Shown in pieces: positions 37,426 through 46,554 of a stretch of 64,000 nucleotides of DNA. The notes beneath the pieces were generated by a model. The model did no database searches, was not told where the DNA came from, and saw nothing but the letters and a program-made list of their open reading frames with translations. A program made the position numbers and the translations under genes. The stretch is from Dyella sedimenti. Lineage in GTDB: Bacteria; Pseudomonadota; Gammaproteobacteria; Xanthomonadales; Rhodanobacteraceae. Every line of letters begins with the position of its first letter. The stretch's first letter is position 1. Where the stretch lies: the NCBI RefSeq assembly GCF_022760995.1, contig NZ_JAKWJO010000002.1:186001-250000 (forward strand), written 5' to 3'.

Positions 37426-38625
37426 ATGCCTGTACCGATCCAACCCCTTGCTGTCAGTGCCAGCACGGCCACTTCCGCGCTGGGCCAAGGGCTCGAAAGC
37501 CATCTCGACGCCCTGTCCGGCGGCCGCGGCGGCCTCCGCGAAAACGATTTCAGCAGCGCCCCGCTGGCCTGCTGGATCGGCCGCGTGGCAGGCGTGGAGG
37601 ACGCCCCGCTGCCGGCGGCCCACGCCATGTGGGAATGCCGCAACAACCGCCTGGCCTGGCTGGGACTGCATCAGGACCGCTTCATCGAGCATGCGCTGGA
37701 CGCGCGCCAGCGCTACGGCGCCGCGCGCGTCGCGCTGGTGCTGGGCACTTCCACCGCCAGCATCGGCGCCACCGAGGAAGCCTACCGCCGGCTCGATGCC
37801 AACGGCCGCATGCCGCCGGAGCTGCGCCGCCCGCCGATCCACGCGCCCCATTCGCTGGCCGGCTTCGTGGCGGAGGCGCTGGGGCTGGAAGGCCCCTGCC
37901 TCACCATCTCGACCGCCTGCTCGTCCAGTGCCAAGGTGTTCGCCAGCGCCGAGCGGCTGATCCGGTTGGGTCTGGCCGACGCGGCCGTGGTCGGCGGCGT
38001 GGATACGCTGTGCGACAGCGTGCTGTTCGGCTTCAACGCCCTGGAACTGGTGTCGCCGGAGCCGTGTCGTCCCTTCGACCAGGCACGCCGGGGCATCTCC
38101 ATCGGCGAGGCGGCGGGTTTCGCGCTGCTGGAACGCGTGGAAGCCGCTCCCGCGGCGCCGCGATTGCTCGGCTATGGCGAATCGAGCGATGCGCACCACA
38201 TGTCCACCCCGCACCCGGAGGGACTGGGGGCGGAGCTGGCCCTGCGCGATGCCCTGGCGCGGGCGGGGCTGGAACCCGGGCAGGTCGGCTACGTCAACCT
38301 GCACGGCACCGCCAGCCTGAAGAACGACGAGGTGGAGGCGGCGCTGATCGATCGTCTTTTCCCCGCCACCACGCGCGCCAGTTCCACCAAAGGCTTCACC
38401 GGCCACACGCTGGGCGCGGCCGGCATCTTGGAAGCGGTGTTCGCACTGCTGGCCATCGGCCACGACCTGGTGCCCGGCAACCTCGGCTGCCTCGCGCCCG
38501 ATGCCGCCTGCGGCCCGCAGCTGGCGCTGCGCGGCGAACGGCGGCGCGTCGGCGTGGCGCTGAGCAATTCCTTCGGCTTCGGCGGCAACAACGCCTGCCT
38601 CGCCTTCGGGAGCGCGCCGGCATGA
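37426..38625 (+). CDS. beta-ketoacyl-ACP synthase of the polyene pigment cluster
   Basis: The 399-aa FabF-like ketosynthase has the full Cys-His-His triad: TACSSS (Cys165), NLHGTAS (His293) and GFTGHTLGA (His327). It should elongate an aryl-primed polyene chain on the cluster's ACP. It is followed, with ATGA overlap, by a chain-length factor, the pairing of type II aryl-polyene and xanthomonadin synthases. It leads the forward operon of the cluster. Confidence 0.9.
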   Translation: MPVPIQPLAVSASTATSALGQGLESHLDALSGGRGGLRENDFSSAPLACWIGRVAGVEDAPLPAAHAMWECRNNRLAWLGLHQDRFIEHALDARQRYGAARVALVLGTSTASIGATEEAYRRLDANGRMPPELRRPPIHAPHSLAGFVAEALGLEGPCLTISTACSSSAKVFASAERLIRLGLADAAVVGGVDTLCDSVLFGFNALELVSPEPCRPFDQARRGISIGEAAGFALLERVEAAPAAPRLLGYGESSDAHHMSTPHPEGLGAELALRDALARAGLEPGQVGYVNLHGTASLKNDEVEAALIDRLFPATTRASSTKGFTGHTLGAAGILEAVFALLAIGHDLVPGNLGCLAPDAACGPQLALRGERRRVGVALSNSFGFGGNNACLAFGSAPA

Positions 38626-39419
38626 GCGCTCTGCACGTCCATGTCGACGGCATTGGCCTGTGGTCGCCCACGCTGGGCGATTTCGCGGCGCTGCGCGCCC
38701 AATGGCAAGGCGCTGACGTCAGCGTGCCTCCCTCGCGTCCGCGCGCCGCGGCGCTGCCCGTCAACGAACGCCGCCGCGCGCCGGAAAGCGTGCTGCTGGC
38801 GGTCGAGGTGGCCGGCCAGGCGGTGGCGATGAGCGGCTGCGCCGCCAGCGAACTGCCGTGCGTGTTCAGTTCCATGTATGGCGACCAGCTGATCTCCGAC
38901 TACATGTGCACGACGCTGGCGCAGGCGCCGCACGAGCTGTCGCCCACGCGCTTCCACAACTCGGTGCACAACGCGCCGGCCGGCTACTGGACCATCGCCT
39001 CCGGCTGCCGCGCGGCCTCCCATGCCATCAGCGCCGGGGACGCCAGCTTCGGCGCCGGCCTGCTGGAAGCGGCCACGCTGTGCCTGGCCGAACAGCGGCC
39101 GGTACTGCTGGTGTGCAGCGACATCGCCGGCAACGGCCCGCTGGGCGAGATGAGCGGCATCCGCGCCGCGTTCGGCTGCGCCCTGGTGCTGTCGCCGCGC
39201 GCCGGCCCGCGGTCGCTCGCCCATCTCGCGCTTACCTTGACGCCGCATGCCGGGGACGCCCTGCGCCCCGCGCCGCCCACCGGGGCCTGGCACGAGGCCA
39301 ACCCGATCGCCACGGCCGCTTGGCCGCTGCTGCAGAATCTCATCGATGGCGGCGGCCAGTGCACCCTGGCCGCCGCCGAAACCCTGGCCATGCGCGTTGT
39401 ACTGGAGACGCTCGCTTGA
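38622..39419 (+). CDS. beta-ketoacyl synthase chain-length factor
   Basis: The 265-aa protein resembles the N-terminal ketosynthase half (SSMYGDQLISDY, HNAPAGYWTIASGCRAASHAISAGDASFGAGLLEA) but lacks the C-terminal His motifs, as in chain-length factors (ketoacyl-synt_2). It would pair with the ketosynthase just upstream and set polyene length. Start and stop both overlap neighbours by 4 bp, so KS-CLF-GT2 are translated as a unit. Confidence 0.87.
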   Translation: MSALHVHVDGIGLWSPTLGDFAALRAQWQGADVSVPPSRPRAAALPVNERRRAPESVLLAVEVAGQAVAMSGCAASELPCVFSSMYGDQLISDYMCTTLAQAPHELSPTRFHNSVHNAPAGYWTIASGCRAASHAISAGDASFGAGLLEAATLCLAEQRPVLLVCSDIAGNGPLGEMSGIRAAFGCALVLSPRAGPRSLAHLALTLTPHAGDALRPAPPTGAWHEANPIATAAWPLLQNLIDGGGQCTLAAAETLAMRVVLETLA

Positions 39420-40174
39420 ATACGCCCGATGTCCGCTGGTGCGTGCTGATTCCCTGCCTCAACGAGGAGGCGGCGATCGGCGACGTGGTGCGTTCGGTGC
39501 TGGCCCTGGAAGTGCCGGTGATCGTGGTGGACGACGGCTCGGACGACCGCACGCCCGAGATCGTCGGCGCGCTGCCGGTCACCCTGCTGCGCCATCCGCA
39601 GCGCAGCGGCAAGGGCGAGGCCCTGCGCACGGGTTTTCGCGAAGCGCTGCGGCAAGGCTTCGACGCCGTGCTGACCATGGATGGCGACGGCCAGCACCTG
39701 GCCAGCGACATTCCGCGCATCCTCGCCGCCGCCAGGCGCTATCCCGGCCACATCGTGATCGGCGCGCGCCTGCTGGAACGCGAGCAGCAGCCCAAGGGCC
39801 GCCGCCGCGCCAACGCGGTGGCCGACTGGGGCATCTCCTGGGCCTGCGCCCAGCCGGTGGCCGACACGCAGAGCGGGCAGCGCTGGTATCCGCGCGCGGC
39901 ACTCGACCTGGTGGACCTGCCGGCGGAGAACTTCGTGTTCGAGGCGGCCATCCTGATCGCCGCCTCACGCGAGAAGGGGCTGGGCGTGGTGTCGGTGCCG
40001 ATCGCCTCGCGCTACCAGGGCGAGTTCCGCCTCAGCCATTTCAGCCCGGTGCGCGACGTGGCGCGCATCACCCTCTACACCATCGGCCAGGTGATACGGC
40101 ACGGCGACGTGGTGGCCAGCTACCGCCGCTCGCGGGCCTCGCGGCCAGTGGTGTTCGACACGGCCACGACCTAA
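39416..40174 (+). CDS. family 2 glycosyltransferase of the pigment cluster
   Basis: The 252-aa protein has the GT2 nucleotide-sugar fold: VLIPCLNEEAAIGDVVRSVL, VIVVDDGSDDRT and TMDGDGQH, which includes the DxD-type metal site. There are no long membrane helices, so it resembles polyprenol-phosphate mannosyl/glucosyl transferases. The start is TTG, overlapping the previous stop, with GGAGA 9 nt upstream. It probably decorates the polyene lipid; the sugar donor is unknown. Confidence 0.85.
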   Translation: MNTPDVRWCVLIPCLNEEAAIGDVVRSVLALEVPVIVVDDGSDDRTPEIVGALPVTLLRHPQRSGKGEALRTGFREALRQGFDAVLTMDGDGQHLASDIPRILAAARRYPGHIVIGARLLEREQQPKGRRRANAVADWGISWACAQPVADTQSGQRWYPRAALDLVDLPAENFVFEAAILIAASREKGLGVVSVPIASRYQGEFRLSHFSPVRDVARITLYTIGQVIRHGDVVASYRRSRASRPVVFDTATT

Positions 40175-40181
40175 GAGCCTG

Positions 40182-40919
40182 TCAGGCCATGCCGCCATTC
40201 ACGCCGATCACCTGGCCGTTGATGTAGCCGGCCGCCTCCGAGCAGAGGAACGCCACCAGCGCGGCGACTTCCTCCGGCTTGCCGGCACGCTGCGCGGGCA
40301 CCAGCTCGCGGATGCGCTCGGGCGGGAAGTCCTCTCCGATCATGCGCCCCTCGATCACGCCGGGCGCGACCACGTTGGCGGTGATGCCGCGCGAGGCCAT
40401 CTCGCGCGCCAGCGAGCGCGTCGCGCCATGCAGCGCGGCCTTGGCGGCGGCGTAGTTGGCCTGGCCGCGGTTGCCCAGCTGCGCCGCCACCGAGCTTACC
40501 GACACGATGCGGCCGAAGCGCGCGCGCGCCATCGGCAGCAGCAGTGGCTGGGTGACGTGGAAGAAGCCGTGCAGCGACACGTCGATCACATGCCGCCACG
40601 CTTCCTCGGACAGGCCCGCCAACGGACCGTCCCGGTGCACGCCAGCATTGTTGACCACGGCATGGACCGGCCCATCGGCAAGCAGGCCCTCCAGCGCATG
40701 GCGGGTGGCCGCGCCATCGGTCACGTCGAACGCCACCGACTGCGCGCTGCCGCCCAGCTCACGGATGGCGGCGGCCACGTCGTCCGCGCGCCCCAGTGCG
40801 CTGTTGGCATGCACGATCACGTGGTAGCCGCCGACGGCCAGAGCCTGGCAGATGGCCCCGCCGAGGTCGCCGCTGCCGCCGGTCACCAGGGCACGCCGGG
40901 AAGAAGAGGTCTGCGACAT
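40182..40919 (-). CDS. 3-ketoacyl-ACP reductase (FabG-like, pigment cluster)
   Basis: The 245-aa short-chain dehydrogenase has VTGGSGDLGGAICQAL (NADPH-binding TGxxxGxG variant), NNAGV, catalytic Ser (VSVSSVAAQLGNRGQ) and YAAAK (Tyr-x-x-x-Lys). The C-terminus GYINGQVIGVNGGM is FabG-like. It reduces the beta-keto group each elongation cycle. GAGGGA precedes ATG 40919. It is the last gene of the reverse pigment operon and converges on the glycosyltransferase. Confidence 0.88.
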   Translation of the reverse strand: MSQTSSSRRALVTGGSGDLGGAICQALAVGGYHVIVHANSALGRADDVAAAIRELGGSAQSVAFDVTDGAATRHALEGLLADGPVHAVVNNAGVHRDGPLAGLSEEAWRHVIDVSLHGFFHVTQPLLLPMARARFGRIVSVSSVAAQLGNRGQANYAAAKAALHGATRSLAREMASRGITANVVAPGVIEGRMIGEDFPPERIRELVPAQRAGKPEEVAALVAFLCSEAAGYINGQVIGVNGGMA

Positions 40920-40933
40920 GGAATCCCTCGCGT

Positions 40934-41362
40934 TCAAGTGGCGACGTAGAGCACGGCGGCGCGCCCGCTGGCCAGCCGCCGGCCGGCCTGCTCGACGCGG
41001 AATGCGTATTGCGCCCCGCCGCTATCCGCGTAGAGCCGTTCGGCATGGACGTCCAGACGTCCATGCCCGGCGTCCACGTACTCGATCCACAGCTCGACAT
41101 CGCGCAGGCCGACCAGCCGGCCTGGACGCGCCGCCTCCACACCCCGCCCGCGTACCAGCAAGGCGCCGTGCAGCGCCATGGCCTGCGCGCCGTACTCGGC
41201 CAGGTGCACGGCATGCAGGCCCAGCGCGCCCCGTAGGGGATGCCCGTCGGCGACGCTGGCCACGGCATGGAGGCCGGCATCATCCCACGACAGCACGGCA
41301 TCCAGCAGGCACATCGCGCCCCGGTGCGGGATCAGGTGGGCCCAGTCAGCCTTGGCGAGCAT
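40934..41362 (-). CDS. hotdog-fold 3-hydroxyacyl-ACP dehydratase (ApeP-like)
   Basis: The 142-aa hotdog protein has IPHRGAMCLLDAVLSWDDAGLHAVA (catalytic-His strand) and LGLHAVHLAEYGAQAMALHGALL (central helix with Glu), as in the ApeP dehydratases of aryl-polyene clusters. It would remove water to make each conjugated double bond. Its start overlaps the exporter 3' end by 17 bp. A second hotdog dehydratase is encoded upstream. Confidence 0.82.
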   Translation of the reverse strand: MLAKADWAHLIPHRGAMCLLDAVLSWDDAGLHAVASVADGHPLRGALGLHAVHLAEYGAQAMALHGALLVRGRGVEAARPGRLVGLRDVELWIEYVDAGHGRLDVHAERLYADSGGAQYAFRVEQAGRRLASGRAAVLYVAT

Positions 41363-43664
41363 GGGGAGCCATCAATATCGAAAGGCAGAAATGGAAGGCG
41401 ACGCCCAGGCTGACGGTCAGCCCGATCGCGCGCAGCACGGGGATCGGGCTCCACGCCAGCATGCCGAACACCAGCAATGCCGAGGCCACGCACACCAGCG
41501 TCGCATGCAACGTGCGCCGCTGCTCGGCGGCATCGCCGGTGTCGCGCTCGAAGAACAGCGCGTAGTGCAGCCCCAGCCCCGCGGCGAGGATCAGCGCCAC
41601 CAGGTGGAACAGCGATATCTCCACGCCCGCCGCGCGCTCCACCGCCAGCACCAGAAAGGTGGCCAGGGTCATCGGCGCCAGCACATGCCAGGCGCGCCGC
41701 AGGCTGCGCAGGGCCAGCGCGATGGCCAGCACCAGCAGCGCCGTCGCCACCAGCAGGGCATGCAGGATGCGCGTGCGGTAGTCCACCACCAGCGACTCGG
41801 CGGTCGCCTTCAGATCGAGCAGGCGCACCATGCCGTCGCTTTGCGACGCCAGCGCCCGCAGGGCCGCCACGTCATGCACGCCGCTCAGCGTGCCCAGGCC
41901 CAGCCAGTGGCCGTCGCGCGACACCAGCATGGTGGACAGTCGCTGGCCCAGCGGGCTGGCGGCAAAACGTGCCGGGGTCAGGGCCGGCAACTGCCGCGCC
42001 TGCTCCACGTCGTCGGCGAACGGCGCGAACAGTCCGGGCTGGAATGGCAGGCCCTGTTGCGCTTCGCGCAAGGCCTGCCCCAGCGTGGCGCGGTCCGGCA
42101 GGCGCCGCTGGCGCGCCTGCTGCACCGCCACGCTGGGCAGGTAGCGCGACGGCAGTTCCACGGCATCCACCGCGTGGCGCGCCACCAGGGCTTCCAGCGA
42201 CGGCTCCAGCCGCTCGGAAAGCGCCAGCACGCCCTGCTCGTCCACGGCCTGCAACACCAGCAGGTAACGCACGTCGGGCGCCCCCAGGTCGGCGCGCAGG
42301 CGCGCATCGCGCAGCAGCAGGTCCTTGGGCAACGGGGTGAGCGCCGACAAGTCGTTCTGCCAGAACGGTCCTGGCGCCACGGCAAGCATGATGGCGGCGG
42401 CCAGCGCCACCAGCGGCGGTAGCCAGCGCGGACGCGGCAAGGCCTCCGCCAGCCGCCGTGCGCGAAGCAACCATGGCATCGCCGCCACGTCGTGTACGCG
42501 CGCCGGCAGCAGGCGCGGCAACAGGTAGCGCGTGCTGAAGCCAGCCACCAGCAGTCCGGTCACCGTAAAGACGGCCAGTTGCTCCAGGCCGCCCACGCCG
42601 GACGCATAGAAGGCCAGATAGGCGATGCATGCGGAGGCGATGGCCGTCAGCAACAGCGGCCAGAGGTCGCGCACGCTTTGCACCGCGTCCTCGCCGGCGC
42701 GGCGATGGCTGAGCACGCGGATCGGGTATTCCTGCGCCACGCCGAGCAAAGTGAAACCGAAGGCCAGCGTGATGCCATGCACCTGCGGAAACGACACGAT
42801 CAGCGCCACGATGCCCGCCAGCGCCGCGCTGGCGATAGGCAGCGCCGACAGCAGCAGCGAGCCGATGCTGCGGTAGGCCAGCAGCAGCAGCAGCACGAAG
42901 CCCACGGTGGAAACCCGGCCGATCCACTCGGCCTGCCCGCGCGTCTGCGCGTTGGCCACCACGCTGAAATAGCCGGGACCGCTGAAGGTCAGGGTAGCGC
43001 CGCCGTGGTCGGGCAGGCGATCGAAGGCCTGGCGAATGCCGTCGATGGCTTGCACCTGCGCCTCGGGATCGAAGCCGGGCGCGCGCGTCTGCACCAGCAG
43101 CAGCGCCTCATCCTGGGCGGAGAACCACACGCCGTCGCGCGTTTCCGGCGATTTTGGCGGCGACCAGCGCTCAGCGAGCTTGAGCACCTCCAGCGTGGGA
43201 TCGCGCGGCAGCAGTCCCTTCAGCAAGGTGGCCGCCGGCGAGGACAGGTCGTCCAGCCGCTGTTCGAGTTCATCGCGCAGGAAGGCCGCATCCATCCGCT
43301 GGTGGTCCAGCGTGGGCGAGAGCAGGTAGCGGTAGGGCAGCAGGCGCTCGTCCAGCGCGCCGATGTCGAAGCTGCCGTTGAGCACCTGGGTATAGCGCGG
43401 GTCCTGGCGCAGCGCGGCGGCAAGCTGCCGGCTGAGTGTCGCCAGCCGCTCGCCGGGCTGGCCGGCGATGGCCAGCAGCAGCAGGCGCGAACCTGGACCC
43501 TCGCCCAATTGCTCCATCAGCAGGCGCTGGTCGGGCGTGGCCGGCGCGGGCATGAAGCTGCGCAGGTCGGTGCTGACGCGCAGGCGCTGCCATGCCACCG
43601 CGCCAAGCAGGGCCAGTGCGGCCAGCCATGCCACCAACAGGAGCCACCGGCCGCCGTGCCGCAC
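41346..43664 (-). CDS. MMPL/RND-type exporter of the pigment cluster
   Basis: The protein of about 772 aa has a first membrane helix at the N-terminus, a large periplasmic domain, and two five-helix blocks (about 245-380 and 620-760) in the MMPL architecture. VTLAFGFTLLGVAQEYPIRVLSHRRAGE-type segments between helices 4 and 5 are family features. It should move the polyene lipid across the inner membrane. GTG 43664, just after the LolA-like stop and 9 nt from AGGA, is preferred over TTG 43682. Confidence 0.88.
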   Translation of the reverse strand: MRHGGRWLLLVAWLAALALLGAVAWQRLRVSTDLRSFMPAPATPDQRLLMEQLGEGPGSRLLLLAIAGQPGERLATLSRQLAAALRQDPRYTQVLNGSFDIGALDERLLPYRYLLSPTLDHQRMDAAFLRDELEQRLDDLSSPAATLLKGLLPRDPTLEVLKLAERWSPPKSPETRDGVWFSAQDEALLLVQTRAPGFDPEAQVQAIDGIRQAFDRLPDHGGATLTFSGPGYFSVVANAQTRGQAEWIGRVSTVGFVLLLLLAYRSIGSLLLSALPIASAALAGIVALIVSFPQVHGITLAFGFTLLGVAQEYPIRVLSHRRAGEDAVQSVRDLWPLLLTAIASACIAYLAFYASGVGGLEQLAVFTVTGLLVAGFSTRYLLPRLLPARVHDVAAMPWLLRARRLAEALPRPRWLPPLVALAAAIMLAVAPGPFWQNDLSALTPLPKDLLLRDARLRADLGAPDVRYLLVLQAVDEQGVLALSERLEPSLEALVARHAVDAVELPSRYLPSVAVQQARQRRLPDRATLGQALREAQQGLPFQPGLFAPFADDVEQARQLPALTPARFAASPLGQRLSTMLVSRDGHWLGLGTLSGVHDVAALRALASQSDGMVRLLDLKATAESLVVDYRTRILHALLVATALLVLAIALALRSLRRAWHVLAPMTLATFLVLAVERAAGVEISLFHLVALILAAGLGLHYALFFERDTGDAAEQRRTLHATLVCVASALLVFGMLAWSPIPVLRAIGLTVSLGVAFHFCLSILMAPHARQG

Positions 43665-43666
43665 GT

Positions 43667-44311
43667 TCAGCTGTCCTGGCAAAGCGCAGCCAGCGCCTCG
43701 CGCGTGGGCGCCACGGGCATCTTCGCGGCAAGCGTGCCGAGCAGGTCGACCGAGAGATCGCCATCGGCCTCCTGCATGCGCAGGCAGCGCGGCTCGCGGC
43801 CGTGACCATCGATGTCGATATGGCCGATCGTGCGCGCGAGCGCCGCATCGCGCGGCGTGAGCGAAAGCGTCCAGTCCTCGCCGCGAGCGTCGTGCCGGAT
43901 CAGGAAGGACTGTTCCAGGCGCGCGGCGTCGCCGCCCAGCAAGGCCACGAAGCTGTCGAGCAGCAGTTGCAGCTGGGGGGCGCGCCTGAGCGAGAAATGG
44001 CGCGCTTCGCGGCCCTCCCGCTGCTGCGTCACCTCGCCATCGGCGATGGTCGAGATCTCGCGGCTGGGATGGTCGACGCGGCGCTCCAGGCGGTCGCCGC
44101 CCAGCCAGGCCAGCTCGCCGGACACCACCAGCGGCTGGGCCAGCATCTTCATGAAGCGGGCTTCGGTGAACGCCGTGCGCGCGGGCGCGGGCCGGCCGAG
44201 CGAGGCGACCAGTTCGCGCGCGGCGGCGGTGTCCTCAGGCGCCGACGCGTTCGCGCACAGCGACAACATCAGGCCGCTCAGGAGCGCGCACGTCTTGCTG
44301 CCAGAAGTCAT
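43667..44311 (-). CDS. LolA-like outer-membrane lipid/lipoprotein carrier
   Basis: The 214-aa exported protein has a signal peptide (MTSGSKTCALLSGLMLSLCANASA) and a LolA-type half-barrel core (ARTAFTEARFMKMLAQPLVVSGELAWLGGDRLERRV, GQQREGREARHFSLRRAPQL-like segments). In aryl-polyene clusters LolA homologues are thought to carry the lipid from the MMPL exporter to the outer membrane. Its 5' end overlaps the acyltransferase gene by 77 bp, unusually long. A later in-frame ATG (44269) would lose most of the signal peptide. Confidence 0.8.
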   Translation of the reverse strand: MTSGSKTCALLSGLMLSLCANASAPEDTAAARELVASLGRPAPARTAFTEARFMKMLAQPLVVSGELAWLGGDRLERRVDHPSREISTIADGEVTQQREGREARHFSLRRAPQLQLLLDSFVALLGGDAARLEQSFLIRHDARGEDWTLSLTPRDAALARTIGHIDIDGHGREPRCLRMQEADGDLSVDLLGTLAAKMPVAPTREALAALCQDS

Positions 44312-45188
44312 AGAAGTTGAACCAATTGTAGGGAGCGGCGTGCACGTAGTGTTCCACGCGGCGGGCGTAGCGGGCGAGCAGCTCATCCAGCATGTCCGCG
44401 CGCTCCTGGCGCGGGATCCGGACCTGGTCGGCGAACGGCTCGAACACCAGCCGGTAGCGGTTGCCGCCTTCGTACAGGCCGAAGCACAGCATCACCGGCA
44501 CGCGCAGCGTATGCGCCAGCAGCCACGGGCCCACCGGGAACGGCGCCGGCTCGCCGAGGAACGGCGCGCGGCGCAGCACCTCGTGCTCGCGGCCGCGATC
44601 AGCAAGCAGGGCCACCATCGCGCCCTGCGCACAGGCTTCGGCGGCGGCCAGCGTGATGGAGGCGCCGCCGCGCGAGGCATCGATCACGTTGGCGCCGACT
44701 TCGGGCGCCAGCGCTTCCAGCAGCTCGGTCATGGCCGGCGTCTTCTGCTTGTCCAGCACCACCCGCAGCGGGATGTCGGGCCGGCGCGAGCTGATCGCGC
44801 GCAGGGCCTCGAAGCTGCCCTGGTGCGTGCCCAGCAACAGCAGGCCGCGCCCCTGGGCGAGGCAAGCCTCGAGTGCGTCGAGGCCCTCCACGCGGATGTC
44901 GAAGCCCCGCTCGCCATGCGCGAGCAGGAAGATGCGGTCGAGGAGGGTGGCAGCGAAGCAGTGGATATGCTTCATCACCTGCCACGGCGTGGCCGGCCGG
45001 CCCAACACGCGCTCCAGGAAGCGGCGCGAGGCCTCTCGCTCGGGCCCGCGCCGCCAGTAGAAGTACAGCGTGATCGGATACAGGAACAGCCGCCCCAGTG
45101 GCCGGCCACCGTGCAGGGCGATGCTGCGGATCAGCCATATCGCGAAGCGGCCGCCGCCTTCGGGCCGGCTTTGCCAGTGCTCGCTCAT
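44235..45188 (-). CDS. LpxL/HtrB-like lipid acyltransferase of the pigment cluster
   Basis: The 317-aa protein belongs to the lauroyl/myristoyl acyltransferase family: LLLLGTHQGSFEALRAI gives the catalytic H-x4-E-type motif, and LLADRGREHEVLRRAPFLGEPAPFPVGPWLLAH is a typical core. No long hydrophobic N-terminus is obvious beyond IWLIRSIALHGGRPLGRLFLYPITLYFYW. It should attach the aryl-polyene acyl group to a glycerolipid or sugar. ATG 45188 overlaps the upstream dehydratase stop. Confidence 0.85.
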   Translation of the reverse strand: MSEHWQSRPEGGGRFAIWLIRSIALHGGRPLGRLFLYPITLYFYWRRGPEREASRRFLERVLGRPATPWQVMKHIHCFAATLLDRIFLLAHGERGFDIRVEGLDALEACLAQGRGLLLLGTHQGSFEALRAISSRRPDIPLRVVLDKQKTPAMTELLEALAPEVGANVIDASRGGASITLAAAEACAQGAMVALLADRGREHEVLRRAPFLGEPAPFPVGPWLLAHTLRVPVMLCFGLYEGGNRYRLVFEPFADQVRIPRQERADMLDELLARYARRVEHYVHAAPYNWFNFYDFWQQDVRAPERPDVVAVRERVGA

Positions 45189-45484
45189 GCCGCGCCCTCG
45201 ATGATGCCGCGCGCGAGCAGTTCGCCGCCGCGATGAATGGTGAAGCGCACGCGCCCGGATGCCTCGGCCAGGGCCACCTGCGCCTCCTGTTCCGGATGCA
45301 GCGGCGCCACGAACTTCGCCTCGGCCACGCGGGCCAGGCGCTCGCCGCGCCAGGCGCGGAGCGCCTGCGCCACCGCTTCCAGCAGCAGCACGCCAGGCAC
45401 CAGCGGCTCGCCCGGGAAATGCCCGGGCAGGCAGGGATGGTCGGCGGCGACCCGGAAAGTCCGCTGGAAGCCGGCGTGGCTCAT
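45185..45484 (-). CDS. small hotdog dehydratase (FabZ/ApeI-like)
   Basis: The 99-aa hotdog protein has DHPCLPGHFPGEPLVPGVLLLEAVAQAL, a FabZ-type active-site strand and helix (His, then Glu). It is shorter than FabZ (about 150 aa) and fits the ApeI dehydratases of aryl-polyene clusters. It overlaps its neighbours on both sides by 4 bp. With the ApeP-like protein it supplies two dehydratases, as is usual for these pathways. Confidence 0.82.
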   Translation of the reverse strand: MSHAGFQRTFRVAADHPCLPGHFPGEPLVPGVLLLEAVAQALRAWRGERLARVAEAKFVAPLHPEQEAQVALAEASGRVRFTIHRGGELLARGIIEGAA

Positions 45485-46203
45485 GGCGCGGCAGGATCCT
45501 CGCCGCGCACCAGCTGCGGCCAGCGCGAGGCGATGCCCAGCGCCAGCTCGTGCAGGCGCGGATGGCGGATATGCCGTAGGCGCCAGCGACGAAAGGCATG
45601 TTCCAGCAGGAACGCCAGGGCGATCAGCACATAGCCGCCCACATGGGCGTACGACTGCGCCGGCCCCGCCGGCACCGGCCAGGGCAAGGCCAGGCCCAGC
45701 GAGGCCAGCAGGCCGCCCGGCTCGGCGCACAGCAGCAGCACCGACAGCACCAGCGCCTGGGTGGCGGTTAGCACGGTCCAGAACCAGGTGAGCCCCCGCG
45801 CGTAGGCCGCCAGGCCGGGCGTCCGCAGCCGTTCGGGACCTTCCACCGCCGCGATGAAGCGTGCGATCAGCGGCGTCGCCCCGGCGCGCAGGCTGCGGCC
45901 GAACAGCGAGGCAAGCAACAGGTTGATCGCGATGGGCACGCATGCCAACAGCACCCCCACCAGGCCATGCCACCACAGCCAGCCCATGGCCAACAGGGCC
46001 AGCAGCCAGGCCACCCATGGCGCCGGGCGGCGCGACGCCAGCCCGGGCGCCATCAGCAAGGTCAGCAGCAAGGCGCACGCCGCCAGCGAGAACGCCTGGC
46101 GGTGGGTGAGCACGCCGGCCATCGCCAGTACCGGATAGCCGAACATCAACGGCAGCCAGCGCCGGGGCGCGGATGACGACGGTGAGGCGGGTAGGGACGA
46201 CAT
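45481..46203 (-). CDS. COG4648-like integral membrane protein
   Basis: The 240-aa protein has about six to seven hydrophobic helices and short basic loops. It matches in size and context the uncharacterised COG4648 membrane proteins that occur in aryl-polyene/xanthomonadin clusters. No catalytic motif is evident. The start is uncertain between ATG 46203 (given) and 46230. Its stop overlaps the following dehydratase start. Confidence 0.7.
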   Translation of the reverse strand: MSSLPASPSSSAPRRWLPLMFGYPVLAMAGVLTHRQAFSLAACALLLTLLMAPGLASRRPAPWVAWLLALLAMGWLWWHGLVGVLLACVPIAINLLLASLFGRSLRAGATPLIARFIAAVEGPERLRTPGLAAYARGLTWFWTVLTATQALVLSVLLLCAEPGGLLASLGLALPWPVPAGPAQSYAHVGGYVLIALAFLLEHAFRRWRLRHIRHPRLHELALGIASRWPQLVRGEDPAAP

Positions 46204-46284
46204 GGACGGATCAGCCTGCTCGCTCGGCATGGGACGACTGCGGCAGGACCTGCCGCGCACGTCGACCATCATGCCCGATGTTCG

Positions 46285-46554
46285 TTAAACGGCGCGGTGC
46301 CGTTCGATATGCTCGGAAAGCGTGCGCAGGCTGGTGAAGATCTGGCGGTTGTCCGGGTTGTCCGAGCGCAGCTGGAACCCGTAGCGCTTGGACACGGCCA
46401 GCGCGATCTCCAACGCATCGATGGAGTCCAAGCCCAGATCTCCGCCGAAAAGCGGGGCATCGGGGTCGATCTGATCGGCTGTGACGGTTTCCAGATTGAG
46501 GCTTTCCACGATCAACGTGGCCAGTTCGTGTTGTGCGGTGCTCTGCTCAGCCAT
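46285..46554 (-). CDS. acyl carrier protein of the pigment cluster
   Basis: The 89-aa ACP has FGGDLGLDSIDALEIALAVSKRYG; Ser44 of the DSI motif would take the phosphopantetheine arm. It is the first gene of the reverse operon and is divergent from the xanB2-like gene across a 90-bp gap that must hold both promoters. It would carry the hydroxybenzoyl starter and growing polyene. No second ACP is visible in the window, although many aryl-polyene clusters encode two. Confidence 0.9.
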   Translation of the reverse strand: MAEQSTAQHELATLIVESLNLETVTADQIDPDAPLFGGDLGLDSIDALEIALAVSKRYGFQLRSDNPDNRQIFTSLRTLSEHIERHRAV

